Assembly: GCA_045545235.1 (NCBI GenBank)
Contig: JAZQAN010000053.1
Coordinates: forward strand, 1-40,533
Length of the DNA: 40,533 nucleotides
Reading direction: 5' to 3'
Origin: CAZNKU01 sp045545235
Lineage (GTDB): Bacteria > Bacillota > Clostridia > Monoglobales > Firm-18
Positions 23,015-32,766 of this stretch are shown here, piece by piece. Position 1 is the first letter of the stretch. The number at the start of each line of letters is the position of its first letter. A program made the position numbers and the translations under genes. Under the pieces are notes generated by a model that saw only the letters and a list, made by a program, of their open reading frames with translations, ran no database searches and was not told the origin of the DNA.

Positions 23015-24346
23015 ATGATAACCAACAGCTTTAATTACAAAAAAGAAGATGGGCAAAATCCATATACGGGTTTTACAAGCTTTCAACATTTTAATGGCGA
23101 AAAGCTATATGAAGACATTATAGTGCTTCCCGAAAATAAGTTTACGGAAACCGAAAGGGTAGAATGTTATCCGGTTTCACCTGATGCGGAGGAAATTGAC
23201 AGCAAAGATGGCTATTATCCATATTGTACTACTGCATATATACGTATATTGTGGAAAGAATTTGAGCCAAAGCAAGGCGAATACAACTACAAATTTGTTG
23301 AGGATATTTTTGAAGATGCCAGGGCACATAATCAGGTTGTAATGTTTCGCCTTATGGCACACAGCACTCGTGCCTGTGATGATGTGCCCGATTGGTTAAA
23401 AGAGCTTATACCCTGTCCTGAACGTCCACCTATGGAACGTGTAAAGGATTCACCTACTGACCCGTTATTTTTGGAACTGTTTAAAAAGGCGGTTGTAAAG
23501 TTTGGTGAACACTTTGATGACCACCCTGTTTTAGAGTCGATGGATATTTCCTTGCCTGGGGCCTGGGGTGAAGGACATAATCTGCACTTGTATCCGCAAG
23601 AGGACCTTGACAGTCTTGTAGACACATACATAAGTGTGTTTAAAAATACCCAACTTTTAGGGCAGGTTTCAAGACCTGAGCTTTTGCATTATATTAATAC
23701 AAAGGCGGAAATTCCTGCAGGCTGGCGTGGTGACGGTTTCGGAAACACACAGCATATGGAAACAATTTATCCTCCAAAGGTAGAGAAAATATCGGAGCTT
23801 TGGAAAAAAGGACCCGTTTCCTTTGAAGCATACTGGTGGATTGGAGAATGGGAAAGACAAGGATGGGATTTAGACCTTATTATTGAAAAATCTTTGGAAT
23901 GGCACGTAACATCCTTTAATGCAAAGTCAATCAACATTCCAATAAAGTTTAAAGAAAAAATAGAAAACTGGATAAGCAAAATGGGGTATCATTTTGTGAT
24001 AGAAAGTTTTGCAAATAACGAAAGTGCATCTGCAGGGGATAAGATAAACTTTAAACTTGATATCAATAACGTTGGTGTTGCGCCATTTTATAAAAAAGCT
24101 GAATTAAAGTTAAGGCTTATAAATGCCGAAGGTGAATATGTTTTTGATACCGACGTTGATGTAAAAAAATGGTTCCCCGGCAAATTTGAAAATGATATTT
24201 TTGTTGATTTACCAAAGGATATTTCGTCAGGTGTTTATGATGTGGAAATCAATTTGAGCAACCAACAGTATCCGCTTATTTATTTTGCAACAGATGCCGA
24301 AAGAAACGAGAATTTCTATAGGGTTGGTAAAATAACAATCAAGTAA
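23015..24346 (+). CDS. DUF4832-domain, glycosidase-like protein
   Basis: A 443-residue protein without signal peptide. The N-terminal 320 residues look like a TIM-barrel hydrolase: 'NPYTGFTSFQHFNG', 'TTAYIRILWKEFEPKQGEYN' (as in GH42-like enzymes), and 'ESMDISLPGAWGEGHNLH', where acidic residues could be catalytic. The C-terminal 110 residues form a beta-sandwich ('NNVGVAPFYKKAELKLRLIN', 'DLPKDISSGVYDVEINL') typical of DUF4832 proteins. The substrate is unknown. The neighbour esterase suggests an acylated oligosaccharide. A ribosome site AGGAG precedes ATG. Confidence 0.7.
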   Translation: MITNSFNYKKEDGQNPYTGFTSFQHFNGEKLYEDIIVLPENKFTETERVECYPVSPDAEEIDSKDGYYPYCTTAYIRILWKEFEPKQGEYNYKFVEDIFEDARAHNQVVMFRLMAHSTRACDDVPDWLKELIPCPERPPMERVKDSPTDPLFLELFKKAVVKFGEHFDDHPVLESMDISLPGAWGEGHNLHLYPQEDLDSLVDTYISVFKNTQLLGQVSRPELLHYINTKAEIPAGWRGDGFGNTQHMETIYPPKVEKISELWKKGPVSFEAYWWIGEWERQGWDLDLIIEKSLEWHVTSFNAKSINIPIKFKEKIENWISKMGYHFVIESFANNESASAGDKINFKLDINNVGVAPFYKKAELKLRLINAEGEYVFDTDVDVKKWFPGKFENDIFVDLPKDISSGVYDVEINLSNQQYPLIYFATDAERNENFYRVGKITIK

Positions 24347-24350
24347 CTTG

Positions 24351-24387
24351 AAAAATCAGGGAATACATCTGTATTCCTTGATTTTTT
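24351..24387 (+). terminator. Terminator of the SGNH-DUF4832 operon
   Basis: Stem AAAAATCAGGGAATAC / GTATTCCTTGATTTTT (24351-24366 with 24371-24386, one mismatch or wobble), loop ATCT, T-run. The right arm contains TTGATT, the -35 box of the metF promoter. Confidence 0.88.
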
Positions 24388-24406
24388 AAATATTTTATTT
24401 TATAAT
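24378..24406 (+). promoter_or_regulatory. Promoter of the metF-metH operon
   Basis: TTGATT (24378-24383), 17-bp spacer, TATAAT (24401-24406), embedded in the end of the preceding terminator. I see no SAM riboswitch or B12 riboswitch in the short leader. Confidence 0.62.
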
Positions 24407-24438
24407 TAAAGCATAATAGAAAGGTAGAAGGTTTTAAT

Positions 24439-25299
24439 ATGAAATTAACGGAAATAATAAACGGTAGTAAGCCAAGCTTGTCATTTGAGGTTTTTCCGCC
24501 CAAAACAAGCGATGCTTTTGAAAGTGTAAGTAAGGCAACAGAGGAAATTGCAAAGCTTAAACCAAGCTATATGAGTGTAACCTACGGTGCAGGAGGAGGT
24601 ACGTCCGATTATACTGCACAAATTGCAAAAAATCTGAAAAATTCAGGGGTAACTGCACTTGCGCATTTAAGCTGTATTTCTTCAACAAAAGAGCTTGTAC
24701 ATTCACAGCTTGAAAAATTAAAAGCTTTGGATATTCAAAACATACTTGCTCTTCGAGGTGACATTCCCGAGGGTATGAGTATGGAGCATCTTGACTATCA
24801 TTATGCCTCTGAGCTTACGGCAGAAATTCGCGATTTTGGCGGTTTTTGTGTTGGCGGTGCCTGTTATCCTGAGGGTCATCCCGAAAGTAAAAATAGTACA
24901 GCGGATATTGAAAGCCTTAAAATAAAGGTAGATTGCGGATGCGAATTTTTAACCACACAGATGTTTTTTGACAACAATATTTTGTATAATTTTATGTACA
25001 GACTTTTACGTGCAGGGGTGAATGTTCCTGTTGTTGCAGGTATTATGCCCGTCACAAATGCAAAGCAGATTAAGCGTATACTTTCAATTTCGGGAAATGC
25101 TCTGCCACAGCGTTTTATACGTATAGTTGACCGTTATGGTGATAATCCCGAGGCTATGAAGCAGGCAGGCATCGCCTATGCAACAGACCAGATTATAGAC
25201 CTTTATGCAAATGGCATAAATGCAGTACATATCTATTCTATGAACAAGCCTGATGTAGCAGAGGCTATTCAGGAAAATCTTTCGGAAATAATAAAATGA
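24439..25299 (+). CDS. metF: 5,10-methylenetetrahydrofolate reductase
   Basis: A 286-residue FAD enzyme that makes 5-methyl-tetrahydrofolate for methionine synthesis. Motifs: 'LSFEVFPPKTSDAF' at the start, 'SVTYGAGGGTSDYT', 'ALAHLSCISST', 'NILALRGDIP', 'GGACYPEGHPES', 'DCGCEFLTTQMFFDN' and 'VAGIMPVTN'. The length is right for the family. Its TGA overlaps the ATG of the next gene by four bases, so the three met genes form one translational unit. Confidence 0.96.
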   Translation: MKLTEIINGSKPSLSFEVFPPKTSDAFESVSKATEEIAKLKPSYMSVTYGAGGGTSDYTAQIAKNLKNSGVTALAHLSCISSTKELVHSQLEKLKALDIQNILALRGDIPEGMSMEHLDYHYASELTAEIRDFGGFCVGGACYPEGHPESKNSTADIESLKIKVDCGCEFLTTQMFFDNNILYNFMYRLLRAGVNVPVVAGIMPVTNAKQIKRILSISGNALPQRFIRIVDRYGDNPEAMKQAGIAYATDQIIDLYANGINAVHIYSMNKPDVAEAIQENLSEIIK

Positions 25300-25889
25300 T
25301 TAACTTAAATGTTGTATGTGGCAGTATTGACACAAATGAAATAAAAATAAATAGAAATGAACTTGCACAAAGACTTAAAACAGGTCGTGATTTTGAACAT
25401 TCTGCGGTGAATTTGTGTATTGAGGAATTTAATAAGGCTGTAAATTACCGTTATGCTTATTTAAAGGTTCCTGTTGATTTTGTAAGTGAAAATGTGTGTA
25501 ATCTCGGCTTTGGAAACATTGAGAGTGCTAATCTTTATAATGTTTTAAAGGGGTGCAGATATGCGTTTGTACTTGCAGTAACTACGGGTATTGGTGTAGA
25601 CAGGCTACTTAACAAATATTCCGTAACCTCGCCGTCAAAGCTTTTTATTGGTGATGCAGTCGGGTCTGCGGCGGCAGAATCTTTTTGCGATTATATGGAT
25701 AATATGCTTCGCAAAAATAATAAGCCTCACCGTTTCAGTCCCGGATACGGAGATTTAAACCTGAATATTCAGCCTGATTTATTAAGTGTGTTGAATGCTT
25801 CGAAAAATTTGGGTATAACAGTAAATGATTCACTTTTGATGACGCCTGTAAAATCCATAACTGCAATAATGGGGGTTTGTGATGAGTAA
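25296..25889 (+). CDS. Stand-alone MetH reactivation domain protein
   Basis: A 197-residue protein matching the C-terminal activation domain of methionine synthase, which binds S-adenosylmethionine and remethylates oxidised cob(II)alamin. The diagnostic piece is 'RFSPGYGDLNLNIQ' with 'VNDSLLMTPVKSITAIMGV' at the end. 'AVGSAAAESFCDYMD' is also typical. In E. coli this is part of MetH; here it is a separate gene between metF and metH, overlapping both, and MetH lacks the domain, so it works in trans. Confidence 0.9.
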   Translation: MINLNVVCGSIDTNEIKINRNELAQRLKTGRDFEHSAVNLCIEEFNKAVNYRYAYLKVPVDFVSENVCNLGFGNIESANLYNVLKGCRYAFVLAVTTGIGVDRLLNKYSVTSPSKLFIGDAVGSAAAESFCDYMDNMLRKNNKPHRFSPGYGDLNLNIQPDLLSVLNASKNLGITVNDSLLMTPVKSITAIMGVCDE

Positions 25890-28233
25890 TATACTTGAAA
25901 TTATAAATAAAAAGAGAATATATTTTGACGGAGGTGCAGGTACATATCTGCAGGCAAGGGGACTTAAGCCCGGTACACCTCCCGAAATGTGGAATATTGA
26001 AAACCCTGATGCTATTACAGGTATGCACAGGGATTATCTTGATGCCGGATGTAATGTAATTACCACAAATACCTTTGGGGTAAACTGCGATAAGTATGAA
26101 AATTATGAAGAGCTTATAGTATCTGCAATAGATTGTGCCAAAAAGGCAGCAGAGGGGAGAAAAGATGCTTTTATTGCCTTTGATATAGGGCCTACGGGCA
26201 GACTTTTAAAGCCTCTCGGTGACCTTGAATTTGAAGATGCGGTTGCATTGTTTGCTAAAAATGTAGAGGTTGCTGCAAAGTGTGGAGTTGACCTTGTAAT
26301 TATAGAAACTATGAATGACAGTTATGAAACAAAGGCGGCTGTCCTTGCGGTAAAAGAAAATAGTAATCTGCCCGTTTTTGTAACAAATGTTTATGATGGC
26401 AGCGGTAAGCTTATGACAGGTGCAAGTCCCGAGGCTATGATAGCCACTCTTGAAGGGCTGGGTGTAGATGCACTTGGTCTTAACTGCTCTGTGGGACCTG
26501 ATAAAATGCTTGAAATAATAGACAGATTTATTGAAAATACATCTGTACCTGTTATTGCTAATCCAAATGCAGGCTTGCCCGTAGTGGTTGACGGTAAAAC
26601 CGTATTTAATATAACTGCAGATGAATTTGCAGATTATATGGAAAAGCTTGCAAAAAAGGGTGTTAATATTTTAGGAGGATGTTGTGGCACAACACCTGAA
26701 TATATGAAAAAAACTGTTGATAAAACAGCGGGGATAGAATATAAATATCCTGAATTTAAGCATAAAACAGTTGTTTCTTCATATACACAGGCAGTTTTTG
26801 TGGATGAAAAACCTGTTTTAATTGGTGAAAGAATAAATCCTACAGGTAAAAAGAAACTTAAGGAAGCACTGAAATCAGAGGATTTAAATTATATTTTAAA
26901 TGAGGGAATTACTCAGGCAGAAAAAGGCGTGCACATTCTTGATGTTAATGTTGGCTTGCCCGAAATTGATGAAGCCAAAATGATGAAAAAGGTAATTACC
27001 GAGCTTCAGGCGGTAACTGATTTGCCCTTACAGATTGACACATCCGACCCGAAGGTTTTGGAAGACGCAATGCGCTATTACAATGGTAAACCCCTTGTAA
27101 ATTCCGTAAATGGTGAATTGGATAGTATGGAGGCAGTATTTCCTCTTGTAAAAAAATACGGAGGTACGGTTATTGCCCTTGCAATGGATAAAAGTGGTAT
27201 TCCCGATACTGCGGAAGGCAGAATCGCCGTTGCTGTAAGAATAATTGAAAAAGCAAAGGAATACGGCATTGATAAAAAAGACATTATTGTTGACCCTCTT
27301 GCCCTTACAGTTTCATCCGAACCAAATGGTGCTTTAGTAACACTTGAGGCAGTTAAAATGTTAAAGGAAATGGGTATAAAGTCAAGCCTTGGTGTTTCAA
27401 ACATTTCCTTTGGACTTCCAAAGCGTGAAATTATAAATTCAACCTTCTTTGCAAATGCTATGGAAAACGGACTTAACTGTGCTATTATGAATCCATTTTC
27501 TGAAGGAATGATGAATGCTTACTATGCGTTTAACGCACTTCATAATTTTGATAAGGCCTGTGGTAATTATATAGCATATGCTGATAGCATTGAGGAAATA
27601 AAAACAGTTGCAACAACTGATATAAGCCTTAAAAATTCAATAGTAAAGGGCATGACTGATATGGCATCAAAATGTGCAAAACAGTTGCTTGAAGCTGAAA
27701 AACCCCTTGATGTAATCAACAACCATATAATACCTGCCCTTAATGAAATAGGTAAGGCTTTTGAGGAAAAAAAGGCATATCTTCCTCAACTTCTTATGAG
27801 TGCAGAGGCGGCAACAGCGGCATTTGAAGAGGTCAAAAAGATACTTCCTGCAAACCAAAGCGAAAACGGACGCCAGGTTATACTTGCAACAGTTAAGGGT
27901 GATATTCACGATATCGGCAAAAATATCGTTAAGGTATTGCTTGAAAGCTACGGCTTTTCGGTAATAGATTTAGGTCGCGATGTAGAGCCTGAGCTTATTT
28001 GTAAATGTGCAGTTGAAAATAACTGTAAGCTTGTTGGCTTAAGTGCACTTATGACCACAACAGTTCCTTCAATGGAAGAAACTATACGCAAGCTTCACTT
28101 ACTTAATAAGGATATAACTGTTGCCGTTGGCGGGGCAGTTTTAAATGATGAATATGCCAAAATGATAAAGGCGGATTTTTATGGACCTGATGCTATGGAT
28201 ATGGTAAGGTTTACTGAAGAATTTTATAAATAA
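25882..28233 (+). CDS. metH: Cobalamin-dependent methionine synthase (without activation domain)
   Basis: A 783-residue enzyme with four domains in order. The homocysteine-binding barrel ends in the zinc motif 'LGGCCGTTPEYM' (about residue 263), with 'GLNCSVGPDKM' before it. The pterin-binding domain follows ('VLIGERINPTGKKKLKEAL', 'QIDTSDPKVLEDA'). Then come the cobalamin cap ('AAEAATAAFEEV'-like helices) and the cobalamin domain with 'GDIHDIGKNIV', whose His is the lower cobalt ligand, and 'VGLSALMTTTVPSM'. The activation domain is on the preceding gene. ATG at 25882 is chosen over GTG at 25879 because GGGGG is well spaced. It overlaps the preceding gene by eight bases. Confidence 0.95.
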   Translation: MSNILEIINKKRIYFDGGAGTYLQARGLKPGTPPEMWNIENPDAITGMHRDYLDAGCNVITTNTFGVNCDKYENYEELIVSAIDCAKKAAEGRKDAFIAFDIGPTGRLLKPLGDLEFEDAVALFAKNVEVAAKCGVDLVIIETMNDSYETKAAVLAVKENSNLPVFVTNVYDGSGKLMTGASPEAMIATLEGLGVDALGLNCSVGPDKMLEIIDRFIENTSVPVIANPNAGLPVVVDGKTVFNITADEFADYMEKLAKKGVNILGGCCGTTPEYMKKTVDKTAGIEYKYPEFKHKTVVSSYTQAVFVDEKPVLIGERINPTGKKKLKEALKSEDLNYILNEGITQAEKGVHILDVNVGLPEIDEAKMMKKVITELQAVTDLPLQIDTSDPKVLEDAMRYYNGKPLVNSVNGELDSMEAVFPLVKKYGGTVIALAMDKSGIPDTAEGRIAVAVRIIEKAKEYGIDKKDIIVDPLALTVSSEPNGALVTLEAVKMLKEMGIKSSLGVSNISFGLPKREIINSTFFANAMENGLNCAIMNPFSEGMMNAYYAFNALHNFDKACGNYIAYADSIEEIKTVATTDISLKNSIVKGMTDMASKCAKQLLEAEKPLDVINNHIIPALNEIGKAFEEKKAYLPQLLMSAEAATAAFEEVKKILPANQSENGRQVILATVKGDIHDIGKNIVKVLLESYGFSVIDLGRDVEPELICKCAVENNCKLVGLSALMTTTVPSMEETIRKLHLLNKDITVAVGGAVLNDEYAKMIKADFYGPDAMDMVRFTEEFYK

Positions 28234-28234
28234 T

Positions 28235-28274
28235 AAAAAGTGATTAAAAACATTTTGTTTTTAATCACTTTTTT
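28235..28274. terminator. Bidirectional terminator between metH and the SulP gene
   Basis: Perfect 16-bp inverted repeat AAAAAGTGATTAAAAA / TTTTTAATCACTTTTT (28235-28250 with 28258-28273), loop CATTTTG, T-rich on both strands. The two flanking genes converge on it. Confidence 0.92.
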
Positions 28275-28277
28275 GGT

Positions 28278-29927
28278 TTATTGTATTTTACTTGCTCTCT
28301 CAAGTGCCGCATCAATATTAGGACAAATATTTTCTGCACCGACTTTTTCAGCAAAGCCTGATTTTTGCATTACAGACATTGGCTGTTCGTTTACATGAGA
28401 AAGAATAAGTGTAACGTTGTTCTTTTTCATTTTTTCGTGTATATCCTGCAAACTGCTAAGAGCAGTAGCATCAAGGGCAGGTACACTTCTCATACGCAAA
28501 ATAATGGCGTTTTTGTCGTCAATATCTGATAAAATCTTAAGTAATTTATTTGACGCACCAAAGAACATGGGGCCGCTTATTTCGTAGACAAGAGTATTTT
28601 TTGGCACTTGCTTTAGCGAAATGTTATCTGCGTCAGCTGATTCATCATCAATATATTTCCAGCCTGTAACCTGAGTTTCATCTGCCATACGCTTCATAAA
28701 CAATACACAAGCCAAAACTATGCCTACTGCAATAGCAACAACAAGGTCAAATATTACTGTAAGTGCAAATGTAAGTATTAGTACAAATATGTCACTTTTT
28801 GGTGAAGTTTTGCAAATTGATGCAAATTTTTTCATTTCACTCATATTATATGCAACCATAAACAGTATAGCGGCAATTGTTGGCATAGGTATCATTTTTG
28901 CAAGAGGCATAAGTGATACTAAAACCAAAAGTAATACAATTGCGTGTACCATGCCGGCAATTGGTGTGCGTCCGCCGTTTTTGATGTTTGCGGCTGTTCT
29001 TGCAATAGCACCTGTTGCAGGTATACCGCCAAACAAAGCTGATGCAGTGTTACCAACACCCTGTGCAACAAGCTCCATATTTGAATTGTGCTTGCTTCCT
29101 ATCATACCGTCTGCAACTACGCAGGATAAAAGTGACTCTATACCTGCAAGTATTGCAATTGTAACGGCGTCAGGGAATACTGTTTTTATCATTTCAAATG
29201 AAAGGTCAGGAGCTACAAATTTCGGAAGTCCTGCCTGCAGGTTTGAGTATACGCTGCCGATTGTGTTTACATTTAAATCAAATATTTTAACAATTGCGGC
29301 AGTTACAATAACTGCAATAAGTGAAGGAGGAATTTTCTTTAAAAATTTTCCGCCCACTATAAGTATAATAAGGGCAAGTGCGCCTACTAAAAACGCAGTT
29401 AAGTTAAATGTTGAAATGTTATGTACAACTGCTTCTGCTTTTTCAAGAGTTTCTATTGTCTGGGTTCCTGCAGGGTATGTAAGACCAAAAAAGTCTTTTA
29501 TCTGACCTACTGCAATGGTTACTGCAATACCTGTTGTAAAGCCTGTTGTAATTGTTTGTGGTATAAAACTTATAAGGTTACCTAATTTGCAAACACCCAT
29601 AATTACAAGTATAATACCTGCAAGAATAGTTGCAGTTGCAAGACCGCCCATTCCGTTTGTTGCAACAATACCTGCAACAATAGAGGCAAATGCCGCCGTA
29701 GGACCTGCAATCTGCACACGGCTGCCGCCTAAAAAGGAAATAAGGAAACCTGCGATTATAGCAGTATATATACCGTTTTCAGGACCAACGCCTGAAGCAA
29801 TTGCAAGTGCAATAGAAAGTGGAAGAGCAATTATTGCAACTATAATACCTGCAATAATATCTTTAATACACTGTTCTTTTGAATAATGTCTTATAGTATA
29901 AAACAATTTTGGCTCAAGTTTAGCCAT
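28278..29927 (-). CDS. SulP (SLC26)-family anion transporter with STAS domain
   Basis: A 549-residue membrane protein. The transport domain has about 12-14 helices with 'GIVVAIIALPLSIALAIASG', 'GGSRVQIAGPTAAFASIVAG' and 'GGIPATGAIARTAANIKNGG', all typical of SulP carriers. A cytoplasmic STAS domain fills the last 110 residues ('VYEISGPMFFGASNKLLKIL', 'MRSVPALDATALSSLQDI'). Substrates of the family are sulfate, bicarbonate or other anions; the sequence does not decide. The ATG at 29927 follows AGAGGTG. It lies downstream of ppdK with a terminator between, so it probably depends on read-through or an unseen promoter. Confidence 0.92.
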   Translation of the reverse strand: MAKLEPKLFYTIRHYSKEQCIKDIIAGIIVAIIALPLSIALAIASGVGPENGIYTAIIAGFLISFLGGSRVQIAGPTAAFASIVAGIVATNGMGGLATATILAGIILVIMGVCKLGNLISFIPQTITTGFTTGIAVTIAVGQIKDFFGLTYPAGTQTIETLEKAEAVVHNISTFNLTAFLVGALALIILIVGGKFLKKIPPSLIAVIVTAAIVKIFDLNVNTIGSVYSNLQAGLPKFVAPDLSFEMIKTVFPDAVTIAILAGIESLLSCVVADGMIGSKHNSNMELVAQGVGNTASALFGGIPATGAIARTAANIKNGGRTPIAGMVHAIVLLLVLVSLMPLAKMIPMPTIAAILFMVAYNMSEMKKFASICKTSPKSDIFVLILTFALTVIFDLVVAIAVGIVLACVLFMKRMADETQVTGWKYIDDESADADNISLKQVPKNTLVYEISGPMFFGASNKLLKILSDIDDKNAIILRMRSVPALDATALSSLQDIHEKMKKNNVTLILSHVNEQPMSVMQKSGFAEKVGAENICPNIDAALERASKIQ

Positions 29928-29944
29928 TTTAAAACACCTCTTAA

Positions 29945-29976
29945 TCAAAAATACAGGGACAGGTTTGACCTGTCCC
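29945..29976 (-). terminator. ppdK terminator
   Basis: Perfect 9-bp GC-rich stem GGGACAGGT / ACCTGTCCC (29956-29964 with 29968-29976), three-base loop, followed on the minus strand by TGTATTTTTG. The SulP gene starts 29 bases past the stem. Confidence 0.82.
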
Positions 29977-29998
29977 GATGTAATTTACAGAAATTAAA

Positions 29999-32626
29999 TT
30001 ATTTCATTTCCTTAATTGCAGCCTGTGCAGCAGCAAGACGTGCAATCGGAACTCTGAATGGTGAGCAAGATACATAATCAAGACCAACACCATGGCAGAA
30101 CTCAACAGTTGAAGGGTCACCGCCGTGTTCACCGCAGATACCAAGTTTAAGGTCAGGTCTTGTTTCTCTTCCAAGTTTGGAAGCAAGTTTTACAAGGCTA
30201 CCTACGCCTTCCTGGTCAAGCTTAGCGAATGGGTCAGATTCAAAGATTTTCTTTTCGTAATAATAGTCAAGGAATTTACCTGCATCATCACGTGAGAAAC
30301 CGTATGTCATCTGTGTAAGGTCGTTTGTACCGAATGAGAAGAATTCAGCTTCCTCAGCAATCTTATCAGCTGTAAGAGCGGCACGAGGAATTTCGATCAT
30401 TGTACCAACGTGATACTTAAGGTCAGAACCTGCAGCAGCAATAACTTCATCGGCAGTTTTACAAACAACATCTTTTACATATTTAAGTTCCTTAATTTCA
30501 CCAACCAATGGAATCATAATTTCAGGAACAATTGCTTTGCCAAGCTTCTTTGAAACATTGATAGCAGCCTTGATAACAGCTCTTGTCTGCATAGCAGCAA
30601 TTTCAGGATATGTTACTGCAAGACGGCAACCACGATGACCCATCATAGGGTTAAATTCGTGAAGAGAAGCGATAATAGCTTTGATTTCGTCAACAGTTTT
30701 GCACTGTGTATCAGCAAGAAGCTGAATATCTTTTTCATCTGTAGGAACGAATTCGTGAAGTGGTGGGTCAAGGAAACGGATTGTTACGCCGTAGCCTTCC
30801 ATAGCTTCGTAAAGTTCTTCAAAGTCACCCTGCTGCATTGGTTCAAGCTTAGCAAGAGCAGCTTCTCTCTGGTCAACTGTGTCTGAACAGATCATTTCTC
30901 TGATAGCGGCAATTCTGTCTGCTTCAAAGAACATATGTTCTGTACGGCAAAGACCAATACCTTCAGCACCAAGTTCTCTTGCTCTTATAGCATCTTTTGG
31001 AGTGTCGGCATTTGTGCGTACCTTTAATTTGCGATATTTGTCAGCCCATTCCATAATTCTTCCGAATTCACCGCTGATTGAAGCATCAACAGTAGGAATG
31101 ATACCGTCATATATGTTACCTGTTGAACCGTCGATTGAAATCCAGTCGCCTTCAACAAATGTTTTACCTGCAAGTGTAAATTTCTTGTTTTCTTCATCCA
31201 TAGCAATTGCTGAACAACCTGATACACAGCATGTACCCATACCACGTGCAACAACGGCAGCATGTGATGTCATACCACCACGTACTGTAAGAATACCCTG
31301 AGCGGCTTTCATACCTTCGATATCTTCAGGTGATGTTTCAAGACGAACAAGAATAACCTTTTCACCCTTAGCGCCCCATTCCTTAGCGTCCTCAGCTGTG
31401 AATACAACCTTACCGCAAGCAGCACCAGGAGAAGCAGCCAAAGCTTTACCGATAACTTCAGCATTCTTAAGAACAGCCTGGTCAAACTGTGGGTGAAGTA
31501 GTGTGTCAAGATTTCTTGGGTCAATCATTGCAACAGCTTCTTTATCTGAAATCATACCTTCGTCAACAAGGTCACATGCAATTTTAAGAGCAGCTGCAGC
31601 AGTTCTCTTACCATTACGTGTCTGTAGCATATAAAGCTTTCTGTCTTCAATTGTAAATTCCATATCCTGCATATCGCGGTAGTGATTTTCAAGTTTTGAA
31701 GAAATTTCAACAAACTGTTCGTAAACTTCAGGCATAACTTCTTTAAGCTGTGAAATAGGCTGAGGAGTTCTTACACCTGCAACAACATCTTCGCCCTGTG
31801 CATTCATAAGGAATTCACCAAACAAAGCTTTTTCACCTGTAGCAGGGTTACGAGTAAATGCAACACCTGTACCTGATTCATCACTCCAGTTACCAAAAGC
31901 CATCATCTGTACGTTAACAGCTGTACCCCATGAATAAGGGATATCGTTGTCACGTCTGTAAATGTTAGCACGTGGGTTATCCCATGAACGGAATACCGCT
32001 TTAACAGCACCCATAAGCTGTTCTTTAGGGTCACTTGGGAAGTCTGCACCGATTTTAGCTTTATATTCAGCCTTAAACTGGCTTGCAAGCTCTTTAAGGT
32101 CAGCAGCTGTAAGCTCAATGTCTTCAGTTACACCCTTTTCTTCTTTCATTTTGTCGATAAGCTGTTCAAAGTACTTCTTACCAACCTCCATAACTACATC
32201 AGAATACATTTGAATAAATCTTCTGTAGCAGTCCCAAGCCCAACGGTCGTTGCCTGTTTTTTCTGCAATTGCATTAACAACTTCTTCGTTAAGACCAAGG
32301 TTCAGAATTGTATCCATCATACCCGGCATAGATGCTCTTGCACCTGAACGAACAGATACTAAAAGCGGGTTTTCAAGATCACCGAATTTTTTGCCTGTGA
32401 TTTCTTCCATTTTACCGATATATTCTATAATTTCTGCCTGAATATCGTCGTTAATTTTTTCTCCGTCTTCATAATACTGTGTGCACGCCTCTGTAGTAAT
32501 TGTAAATCCCTGAGGTACCGGCATGCCAAGGCCTGTCATTTCTGCCAAGTTAGCACCTTTGCCACCAAGTAGGTTTCTCATTGTGGCATTACCTTCACTG
32601 AATAGGTAAACAAATTTTTTAGCCAT
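29999..32626 (-). CDS. ppdK: Pyruvate, phosphate dikinase
   Basis: An 875-residue enzyme that interconverts pyruvate + ATP + Pi and PEP + AMP + PPi; in anaerobes it often runs glycolytically. The N-terminal ATP-grasp part begins 'KFVYLFSEGNATMRNLLGGK'. The swivelling phosphohistidine domain has 'GGMTSHAAVVARGMG' with the catalytic His. The C-terminal barrel has 'FDPP'-type 'RFLDPPLHEFVP', 'MGHRGCRLAVTYPEI', and 'CGEHGGDPSTVEF' with the catalytic Cys. The ATG at 32626 has GGAGGG upstream; the longer frame overlaps the promoter. Length is normal. Confidence 0.97.
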   Translation of the reverse strand: MAKKFVYLFSEGNATMRNLLGGKGANLAEMTGLGMPVPQGFTITTEACTQYYEDGEKINDDIQAEIIEYIGKMEEITGKKFGDLENPLLVSVRSGARASMPGMMDTILNLGLNEEVVNAIAEKTGNDRWAWDCYRRFIQMYSDVVMEVGKKYFEQLIDKMKEEKGVTEDIELTAADLKELASQFKAEYKAKIGADFPSDPKEQLMGAVKAVFRSWDNPRANIYRRDNDIPYSWGTAVNVQMMAFGNWSDESGTGVAFTRNPATGEKALFGEFLMNAQGEDVVAGVRTPQPISQLKEVMPEVYEQFVEISSKLENHYRDMQDMEFTIEDRKLYMLQTRNGKRTAAAALKIACDLVDEGMISDKEAVAMIDPRNLDTLLHPQFDQAVLKNAEVIGKALAASPGAACGKVVFTAEDAKEWGAKGEKVILVRLETSPEDIEGMKAAQGILTVRGGMTSHAAVVARGMGTCCVSGCSAIAMDEENKKFTLAGKTFVEGDWISIDGSTGNIYDGIIPTVDASISGEFGRIMEWADKYRKLKVRTNADTPKDAIRARELGAEGIGLCRTEHMFFEADRIAAIREMICSDTVDQREAALAKLEPMQQGDFEELYEAMEGYGVTIRFLDPPLHEFVPTDEKDIQLLADTQCKTVDEIKAIIASLHEFNPMMGHRGCRLAVTYPEIAAMQTRAVIKAAINVSKKLGKAIVPEIMIPLVGEIKELKYVKDVVCKTADEVIAAAGSDLKYHVGTMIEIPRAALTADKIAEEAEFFSFGTNDLTQMTYGFSRDDAGKFLDYYYEKKIFESDPFAKLDQEGVGSLVKLASKLGRETRPDLKLGICGEHGGDPSTVEFCHGVGLDYVSCSPFRVPIARLAAAQAAIKEMK

Positions 32627-32659
32627 ATTTTTCCCTCCGTAAATATATTTAGCTTTATT

Positions 32660-32688
32660 ATTATAAAGTAAAAACGCCGTCTTGTCAA
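32660..32688 (-). promoter_or_regulatory. Consensus promoter of ppdK
   Basis: On the minus strand TTGACA (32683-32688), 17-bp spacer, TATAAT (32660-32665). All twelve positions match consensus, 34 bases upstream of the ATG. Confidence 0.9.
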
Positions 32689-32766
32689 CAAAAACAGTAA
32701 AAATAGGAAGGTTTTGGTATAAAATTAGTGCGAATGTGTATAATATTATTATAAGGAGGGATGATT

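Noticed and set aside
24387..24438. SAM or cobalamin riboswitch before metF
   Set aside because: The leader between the promoter and the start codon is only about 30 bases long and contains none of the conserved elements.
28720..29505. 261-codon open frame antisense to the SulP gene
   Set aside because: The Ile/Ala/Pro-rich composition is the mirror of hydrophobic codons in the transporter; no ribosome site or known motif.
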